Shown here: positions 41,601 to 45,713 of the stretch, in pieces
Position numbering within the stretch: the stretch's first letter is position 1
Layout: each line of letters begins with the position of its first letter
Virus record (IMG/VR): IMGVR_UViG_3300037488_001445
Span: 1-45,713 of that record
Source of the DNA: a virus
Length of the DNA stretch: 45,713 bases
Strand: one strand, 5' to 3'
Notes under the pieces: generated by a model
The model's input: the letters and a program-made list of their open reading frames with translations, nothing else
What the model was told of the DNA's origin: nothing
Databases searched by the model: none
Made by a program: the position numbers and the translations under genes

Positions 41601-44600
41601 TTGCCCGACGAGTTCAAGGTCCTGCTACCTGGGACGCAGGTCGTGCAGCCGTTGGAGACGTGGCTCGATAACCAAGGGGTGCCGCAGGAGGAGTGGCCTG
41701 CCGTGCGGGCGCAGGCGAAGAAGAAGTGGGATGAGCTGCGCAACGGCAAAGGCACCGCGGGCGAAGAGGCGAATCTCAAGCAGAACCTTCGGTTCCGGTT
41801 GCACGCCACGCTCGCGAACCCGATCGTGCAACGGGACAAGGACCGTGCAGTCACCTACGACAAGCTCGCGCGCAAGTCGTTCGACAAGTGGGCGAAGGCT
41901 CTCGGCGGCACCGTCGTCGAGCGCCCTCTGATCTACCAGGAAGCGACAGCAGGGAGGGTGGTCGAGAGACCCGAGATGACGACGGAGCAGCTCGTTAGCG
42001 AGTTGTCGAAGGCGCAGGCCGGACTCCAAGCGCTGCACCGGCTCACGCAGCAGGCAATCGCAGAAAGCACCAACCAGAGCGCACCCATGCCGGGGTCGGC
42101 CCAGTGGCTCCGAGAGGGCCAGACGGAGGCGGATCTCGAGGGACGCCTTGCCGGTTGGCTACAGAGCGACAATCCTGGGTCGGAATGGGACTGGAGGCAA
42201 TCCATCAGTCAGACCGAGCGGGTTGTGTTTAACCAGTACGACGGAATGCTGCGGGAGTTGGTCGTGGAAGCGATCGACAACAACGGCGGCGAGGTGTCGG
42301 CGATTGACCGCGAGCGATGGGGGCTCATGCCCGGCGACTTGCTCCTGGGACTGGAATCGCGGATCAGCCACGCCTCCAAGAAGTTCCCGGCCCTCCACCA
42401 AGCGCTCGTGGCGCGCAATGCCCTAAAGCTCACATTCGACCAGATGTTCATGCTGGGGTGGAGGCCGACGCAAACCGCGCGCAGCACGACGCCAGTCATC
42501 AAGGAACAGACGACGCCGGTGCCGGTGCTGGAGCTGACCCCGCAGGTGGAGGCGAACGTGCGCGCCGGCATGCCGCTCTGGTCGCGCGAAGGCACCCGAC
42601 GCGGTGCGTTCCTGCCTGAGCTGTTCCTCGTGCTGCTGTTCCGCGGCGCGAACCTCTCGACGATCCTGCACGAGATGTCGCACTGGTATCTCGTCGACCT
42701 GATGAAGACGGCGAAGTCGGGACAGGCGACGGCGGAAGAGCTCGCCGAGCTGAATGCGATCCTGGGCTGGATGGGCATCGGCAGCGTCGAAGAGTTCGAC
42801 GCGTTGCCGGCCGATCAGCGCACCGCACTGCACGAACAGTGGGCGTACATGTTCGAAGTGTTCCTCGCCGAAGGGCAGGCGCCGTCGTTGGCGCTGCAGG
42901 AGGCGTTCGGCTTCATCCGCCAGTGGATGGTGGACATCTACGGCGACACGGCCGAGAACCGGGCGCGCGTGTTCGAAGAGAAGTTCGGGCGGCCGATGCC
43001 GACGCTCGACCCGCAGGCGCGGCACTTCTTCCAGCGCATGATGGCTACCGACCAGGAGATCGCCGAGGCCGAGGCTGTGCGCGAACTGCTGCCGCAGTTC
43101 AGCACGCAGGCCGAGAGCGGCATGGATGATGCGCAGTGGGCGAACTACCAGCAGCAGTGGGCTGACGCGAAGGGCGAGGCCAAGCGGCGCCTCGACGCGG
43201 CTGCGTCCACGGAAGCGAAGCTGCTGGCCAACCTGCGCGCCAAGGTGGTCGGCGAGATCGACCGCACCGCGGCGCAGGTGCGGCAGAAGGTGGAGCGAGA
43301 CGTTCGCCAGCAACTGCTCAGCGACCCCTACTACAAGGCCCTTTCGTGGATGCTGTCGGGCCGTCTGAGCGACGACCCGAACGACGTCGGCAGCAAGGTA
43401 TCGTCGCACCAGATCGACATCGACGCGGCCGAGAAGATCCTCGGCCCGGCCGACTGGCAGTTGATGGTCCAGCGCTACGGCACCGGCGTCGGCACGCCGT
43501 TCGGCCGCAAGCATGGGTTCAAGCCGGACCAGTTGGCGGAGATGTTCGAAGTCGGCACGGGCGAGCAGTTGCTGCGCGAGATGCTTCGCCGGCCGACGCT
43601 CGAGCGTGCGATCCTCGACGAGACCAACGCGCGCATGCTGCGGGACCACAGTCAGTGGGAGAACCCCGACGAGCGCGAGGACCTGATCGCCGAGGCACTC
43701 CAGGGCGAGATGCGCGAGCGCATGTTCGCGCTCGAGGTCGTCACCATGGAGGAGGCGATGCGCCGCGCCGCGGACTCGACGCAGGGCGCCGGCCGCCTGC
43801 AGTCGCTCGCCGAACGCATGGCCGCCGACCTCGACGACCAGCTGGGCGCGGCGCGGAAGCGCGTTAAGGAGCTCGAGGACGGGCGACTGCAGACCGCGGA
43901 GGAGACCCGGCTGCGCGCCGAGCTCTTCGCGATCCGCACCGAACTGGCGCAGTTGCGGCAGGGCGAGACCACCGCGGAGTCCGACCAGCAGATGGCGAGG
44001 CTGACGGACCAGCGTCGGGTCCTTACCGAGCAGGTAAATGCTCTCCAGCCGCAGGAGCTCCAGACCGCAAGGCAGGAAGCCAGCGACCTGCTCGAGCGAG
44101 CGGAGGCTGCACGCCGGCTGGCACGCGAGCCGATGACCAGCGAGCGCATCGTGCAGGCCGCAGCCGCCGAGGCAGCGCGGCGCGTGGTCGACGAGACTCC
44201 GCTGCGCGATCTGCGGCGACTGCGCCGGAGGGCGGAGCAGGCTCTCGGCACCGCCGCCCGGCGTGGCCGCGAGGCAATCCGGCGAGGCGACATCGGCGAA
44301 GCGCTCGACGCGGCGCGCTCGAGGCTGCGGCACATGGCGATTGCGCGGCAGGCGATCGCTGCGATGCGCGAGGCCGAGCGTGGCGCCAAGATCGTGCGCA
44401 ACCTGTGGAAGCAGCGCGACGACGAGAAGACCGCGAAGAGGCGGGACGTCGACCTGGTCAACGCCGCGCGCGCGATCGCCGCGTTATTCGGCATGGGCAC
44501 GCCGGCGGCCAACCAGAAGGACTGGGTCGAGAACCTGCGCAAGTACAACCCGACCCGGTGGGCCGAGGTCGAGCCGTGGCTGCAGCGGGCCGAGCGGGCC

Positions 44601-45713
44601 GCGGCTGGGCTCACGCCGAACGCGCCGCGCGGGCTGGGCATGGCGACCGACTTCCGCGACCTGAGCCTCCGCGAACTGCGCGAGGTGTGGGACCAGATCG
44701 AGTCGCTCTGGGACCAGAGCCGCCGCGACCACCTGATCCGCGTGGGCGAGGAGATGCTCGCCTTCGACGTGGTCAAGGCCCGGCTGCTGGCGCCGCTGCA
44801 GGCGCAGATCGACAAGCACGCCGGCAGGCCGCCGCAGTTGGGCCAGGCGGACTGGCGCGTGCGCCTGAATCGGCACTTGTCGTCGCTGAAGGCATACCTG
44901 CGCCGCGTCGATCACTGGGCCGAGTCGGTCGGCCCGGCGTGGCAGAACATGGTCGTGCGCCCGATCCGCGAGGCTGTCACGAGCTACCGGCTGCAGGCAT
45001 CGGCAGAGGTCCGCACCTACCAGCTGGCACTCGAGCGAGTGGCGGCCACGATCACCCAGCCGCAGATGCTGGACTGGGTCATCGACACGACCGACGCCGC
45101 GGGCCAGCCGATGCAGCGCACCATGTGGCGGTTCGGCCGCGGCAACGGTGGCAACGGCATGCTCGAGGTGATCGGCGCCTTGTTGCACTGCGGCAACGAG
45201 TCGAACTACCGGAAGCTCTTGCTGGGCTACGGCTGGGCGGAGGAGACCGACGACGGGGTGCTCGACGACCGCGAGTTCCGCGAGTTCCTCGACGAACTGT
45301 GGCAGCAGGGCAAGCTCACCCGCGCGCACATGGACTTCGTCCAGGGTGTCTGGGACCAGTTGGAGAGGCTGAAGCCGGCGGCGCAGCACGCGCATCGCGA
45401 GGTCTTCGGCACCTACTTCAAGGAGGTCGAGGCTCGCGAGTTCGTCGGCGCGTGGGGTGTCATGCGTGGTGGCTACGTGCCGGCACGCATCGACCCGCTC
45501 TACGCCGACCCAGGCGCCCAGCGCTACGCGTCGATGGAGGAGCTCCGCCAGGACTTCCGTTCCTCGATGCCGGCGACTGCCAGCGGGTTCCGCCACGAGC
45601 GCGTCGAGGGCTACACGCGCAGGCTGAACCTGCAGCCGAGCATGATCGCGCGGCACATCGACGAGCAGATCCGATTCTCGGTCCTGCAGCCGACGATCCG
45701 CGACACGTTGCGC
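32697..45713 (+). CDS. Giant polyvalent virion protein, residues 1-4339 (continues at window start)
   Basis: The frame from GTG 32697 has no stop to the window end and goes on through the circular join to 1315, giving about 4,734 residues. Order: Pro-rich head (1-30); helices; Gly/Ala-rich hydrophobic stretch (~205-300), perhaps membrane-active; Pro/Ala/Asp linker (~682-740); a conserved-looking domain (~885-1160; NWMVAEVEYEAESPNSA, LPYSAIAFGP); JAMM/RadC-like domain (~1400-1510; His1452, His1454, Ser1462, Asp1465); ART-like domain (~1665-1798; Arg1732, GDWVT); GFLAPSIGV domain (~1815-2000); HEVQSDW domain (~2670-2960); zincin motif H3325-E-M-S-H3329 with Glu3387; coiled coils (~3700-3900); hydrophobic C-terminus. 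It has the place of T7 gp16 and the make-up of polyvalent proteins, so it is probably injected with the DNA to counter host defences. A lytic-transglycosylase motif was not found. Confidence 0.88.
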   Translation, partial: MIDDSLQPLSPEPTQDPQPVATPAPAVPLWEQVKQAHAQKVQAEFDRQFNPTPKDLEQSMLASVRGAASLDPTLISTIREYAKAAGVSPIGAENDVAVLKSMARERQLVDQQVALRNPALAKWLSNQEMAAISEDDVDNLVIWDSWFANVGRQLRSGVRQTQLGFMGASIAASETGKPTARQAREIAGMQLQIAKAQDDAGWTTAMFNPVGQMLATVPIASAAAWAGARSTAAFTNHPHAIALGGTIGGGLAVWGSTAVIEGGNHYLDLIRRGIDPANARKVASYYGIAAGALETIGAGIVTRPMRAMLLARAAEKAGQILTKRTKGQALRRSAYDWFEGAAGEVTTEVAQKIAENLATASAIGMQGRSWQELTKTPEDAVKWGDELGETFAATLMAMVPLGGILPGVRVMHDLRQLRRASGEQSFMQGMRDRLKDLKTPGKSPDGFHDLLKEQAAKLEAEGGPTTVHVDRHAATQVLNQADEVADQKQAKAAGMTAEQLRASRAEGTRGAASEELAKVLPEVAAQLNDSNAATDTIEIPLHLWISKVMGTPLEDVLRDHIKLDPNGHTYFESQVLGRRVSAELATMRKTVKEQGAAAEQWQAEADEIEAELAKALVGTKVHKLTGRNSATTAQVVTAIVVNRAKRAKQTPKQFWSTHGVRYLSELTDPDGVRAALDSAMGRGPRPTAPRPPAPTTEMGGADQIRIDDEPGAQPAPTEESDPDAEPDAPAPQTDAQPVPMDSLRGVLQHYETVLGDPQMADTALRVLSAAVGPEGIAEIRAGRDPVGTTPESIRALVLAIEDAGMQERDALNEAEQNSDAVFDQTVEFLRRSPESRRRTLARLGLKPKPDNKPHSTREVAAFLTARQRQKYGEIPADKEGRTDEQAKKIANWMVAEVEYEAESPNSAIGWYTKKFQAALSRLSSVFPELRESADARATITALVAITSDGLAVGPNFLFAAELYENWRPGGKTPGRFTSIRKHNRVAPLATLKRLEALYAEMTPSRAHELLLREGTVKELKAMAKAEGWTFKPGAGYLVTTRLPYSAIAFGPKIGAFWANLMGSTGYLTMDRWWCRTFNRYRGDMVLSVGDQALAAWAELLGRSDLSRDQLISETVVWEERFAQRNWKTQLAVLVGKSEPGKKGEKAEWMKKAKELAGARFDELLLEHKRERKAHTIWKLAFQSLRDAPDNATDREFMIRAAAFAQAKLKKRGTTLSIADIQAALWYFEKRLFATVGARPKFGISYEEAAENVVTAAQLPARSDGLAGLARMAAETAERVARLRAEKARRAAAKDGGSVYVEGEEQLLAESDESENLNQSDFVEQHFRVEDVPTTGFPDRGDILDQSVDDIPGGVAPGLEVLIDFTTDIDLDAVEKVRIGRRTIKSPAEAAEAAAHLALSAREQIQGIVTDDQGKVMGIVGGFRGGPVSTNNDPTVLLDLALIKGAAKVWWVHNHPSDDETLSKADLKSAASLHRILSGTNIFSMGIIAIRAADKNGDHAWHWSNSSNTDQNGGSTRVNKGHTVPFLERVIRSVDTSPRMLFGQDVDDLLRASKAKGRDGILLLDPQNRPLGFIGIDGQAMMELTQQGRQHTLMAWLGLASAYSAIVVRSTGTAAGAANVGMALLTFGIQLQGFLEWSPKFQEYIRSTPQAPSSNIFYQEDIDYRGLHRAPMRDYGAPLHDLTQMYPDDVYGPKGAQFYGGGGMAKDRALDEKAMDLLRSLRGQPDARVTVYRAVPLDAPSAINAGDWVTITEAYAKQHGESALRGEYRIVQLTVAADELFTDANSLHEQGYDPRPEVLFQEDTEPPAPPRRDDRQLFAMKNINYMPDLVGELGFLAPSIGVANINSPYTDFGNATLIGPWTLVNPHTTPVFSADSWSETFAGSIRTRTQELKLKKGGVIGTYLEGLAEEMERVAEHDGLLPSMVRQWIMKPYVPDNTVTLRILGNIQQDHRELGFDTNEARAWLSRAAEWQATHSTKMLVATTRSPRISVDHNTSTFNQVLRRMDALAEENTRAPISNANRALLHNIVHSNLDPLSELVAWAWDHRELWTNPRNGQVKWSKELEAHAKEAGWWDLPILKLARELWLPNNGKTFAPVFDGGQWLDRDYGWQESTSAAIALAQAVLMVVHHMDVDEFTRRLIGAPFVDVETGPNLDEWAYAMRVGPWSLMMVPPNDNLGKVDQASEAIQKLFDSEAVRTIREIDVARGGAAKADWREATAENLAIAMAKVKPRTDRSPSSIGELRAHLAQRFDTWQQMMEQGKTIVSGHEHRVSLQDLEFAHGDLQAVMRDAYQKERDDRFNAQGVDFKGPDLNKTPSGFNTTEDEAAYQIAEKVLSQLAPHAREDEAAVRRMLLPLTAEPGGRMLPLVPTSGLDVIVPKLIAFAKAAREHRVDYFEAKPQRVVAIREFTGYVTHEKDNVPQWVTDNGLNVYKYGPQHPTLTTQREAIQAAVQALENQDPGSILFQEEDVADPYAPGEFGFYSALRQHILLAGREMTAGQWLQELSMLRNQNKLKQGELDWTGIEDKLLDMKERDPSRKLSPQHVEAMGDFLTVASVHHGLRRDPSDPANEALNPTTVGWTLRTEYERAQEMIDTLLTNDDWFAFGVENHLFLNQEAADRVRDLMEQIRNSLDRDLGDDFFDVIEMDREIYEYIRDNSDDWNAISLQLSVIGEGGDPDFSATDRPAGDSDEASDYQSDAPPGPATDPWEFLVNYDAKGAKVYQSSHWADANVLVHVRGDNRTLADGTEAMVVHEVQSDWAQGGTRDGFEGELATDELRLELLETLWTEPALGKPSVMVPDRGPNPAARLLTVKNDEELQDWLKEATKRIEDLDEGGPNELQDGGPQVALALGDIRGLAKMRAKDMQNGESKAQQRLEQLRAEHDKLRDRAHGGARAQRAPDGPIVGSNAAAIELGVKRAIQAAVGAGAKHLALTTGLLQDIKNNGNNNSVLLNVEVPIALVGNSPDYDQPLPDEFKVLLPGTQVVQPLETWLDNQGVPQEEWPAVRAQAKKKWDELRNGKGTAGEEANLKQNLRFRLHATLANPIVQRDKDRAVTYDKLARKSFDKWAKALGGTVVERPLIYQEATAGRVVERPEMTTEQLVSELSKAQAGLQALHRLTQQAIAESTNQSAPMPGSAQWLREGQTEADLEGRLAGWLQSDNPGSEWDWRQSISQTERVVFNQYDGMLRELVVEAIDNNGGEVSAIDRERWGLMPGDLLLGLESRISHASKKFPALHQALVARNALKLTFDQMFMLGWRPTQTARSTTPVIKEQTTPVPVLELTPQVEANVRAGMPLWSREGTRRGAFLPELFLVLLFRGANLSTILHEMSHWYLVDLMKTAKSGQATAEELAELNAILGWMGIGSVEEFDALPADQRTALHEQWAYMFEVFLAEGQAPSLALQEAFGFIRQWMVDIYGDTAENRARVFEEKFGRPMPTLDPQARHFFQRMMATDQEIAEAEAVRELLPQFSTQAESGMDDAQWANYQQQWADAKGEAKRRLDAAASTEAKLLANLRAKVVGEIDRTAAQVRQKVERDVRQQLLSDPYYKALSWMLSGRLSDDPNDVGSKVSSHQIDIDAAEKILGPADWQLMVQRYGTGVGTPFGRKHGFKPDQLAEMFEVGTGEQLLREMLRRPTLERAILDETNARMLRDHSQWENPDEREDLIAEALQGEMRERMFALEVVTMEEAMRRAADSTQGAGRLQSLAERMAADLDDQLGAARKRVKELEDGRLQTAEETRLRAELFAIRTELAQLRQGETTAESDQQMARLTDQRRVLTEQVNALQPQELQTARQEASDLLERAEAARRLAREPMTSERIVQAAAAEAARRVVDETPLRDLRRLRRRAEQALGTAARRGREAIRRGDIGEALDAARSRLRHMAIARQAIAAMREAERGAKIVRNLWKQRDDEKTAKRRDVDLVNAARAIAALFGMGTPAANQKDWVENLRKYNPTRWAEVEPWLQRAERAAAGLTPNAPRGLGMATDFRDLSLRELREVWDQIESLWDQSRRDHLIRVGEEMLAFDVVKARLLAPLQAQIDKHAGRPPQLGQADWRVRLNRHLSSLKAYLRRVDHWAESVGPAWQNMVVRPIREAVTSYRLQASAEVRTYQLALERVAATITQPQMLDWVIDTTDAAGQPMQRTMWRFGRGNGGNGMLEVIGALLHCGNESNYRKLLLGYGWAEETDDGVLDDREFREFLDELWQQGKLTRAHMDFVQGVWDQLERLKPAAQHAHREVFGTYFKEVEAREFVGAWGVMRGGYVPARIDPLYADPGAQRYASMEELRQDFRSSMPATASGFRHERVEGYTRRLNLQPSMIARHIDEQIRFSVLQPTIRDTLR
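45587..45713. repeat. Terminal direct repeat, right copy (circular overlap)
   Basis: This is the exact second copy of bases 1-127. The codon frame of the giant gene ends on base 45713 and resumes at base 128, which shows that joining the two copies restores one uninterrupted gene. Confidence 0.93.

Noticed and set aside
42423-44333. A 636-codon - strand frame opposite the zincin region
   Set aside because: It is antisense to a region with clear HExxH and coiled-coil coding; the translated product looks like shadow sequence.
1-45713. CRISPR array, tRNA genes or insertion sequence
   Set aside because: I saw no regularly spaced repeats, no tRNA-like cloverleaf I could support, and no transposase; small tRNA-like elements could still be missed by eye.

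Overview
The window looks like one complete, circular, GC-rich genome of a short-tailed (podovirus-like) bacteriophage. The first 127 bases are repeated exactly as the last 127 (1-127 = 45587-45713), so the unique circle is 45,586 bp. The repeat falls inside an open reading frame that stays in frame across the join, so one gene is cut by the window ends. I saw no tRNA, rRNA, CRISPR array, insertion sequence, integrase or CI-like repressor. I also recognised no DNA polymerase, RNA polymerase, helicase or endolysin. The head and tail genes have the style of T7-like and Bordetella-phage-BPP-1-like podophages. The host cannot be named from the sequence; only a GC-rich bacterium is suggested.

Layout on the circle. 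(i) 12073-32687 plus the giant gene (32697 through the join to 1315), + strand: small and large terminase, a GNAT-like protein, portal, a small structural protein, an exported protein of unknown function, a Bbp19-like protein, scaffold, major capsid, a cement-like protein, a galactose-oxidase-like protein, the tail adaptor (fused to a BppU-like domain), the tail nozzle, two internal virion proteins, and a giant protein of about 4,734 residues that takes 31% of the genome. (ii) 1316-1682: non-coding and packed with inverted repeats. (iii) 1683-2556, +: a membrane protein overlapping a lipoprotein, perhaps a spanin pair. (iv) 2633-4271, - strand: ERF-family single-strand annealing protein and a RecB-like exonuclease. 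(v) 4344-10659, +: RusA-like resolvase, then a chain of small genes coupled by 4-bp ATGA/GTGA overlaps, including a TGT/DpdA-like protein, a C5-cytosine methyltransferase and a PAPS-reductase-like PP-loop protein. (vi) 10789-12045, +: a tail fibre with tandem repeats.

How the parts may work together. Terminase, portal, scaffold and capsid build and fill the head. Adaptor, nozzle and fibre form the short tail. The 248-aa, 867-aa and giant proteins sit in the positions of T7 gp14, gp15 and gp16, so the giant one is probably packed in the virion and delivered with the DNA. It resembles the phage 'polyvalent proteins': a JAMM/RadC-like protease domain, an ADP-ribosyltransferase-like domain, a zincin metallopeptidase motif and several conserved phage modules lie in one chain. 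Short LFQ-E-like motifs lie at the module borders and may be processing sites. The early region supplies recombination, junction resolution and probable DNA modification.

The most unusual features are the giant protein and its border motifs, a virion-operon protein with the full set of galactose/glyoxal oxidase active-site residues, and a methyltransferase gene whose +1 frame also reads as a recognisable protein.
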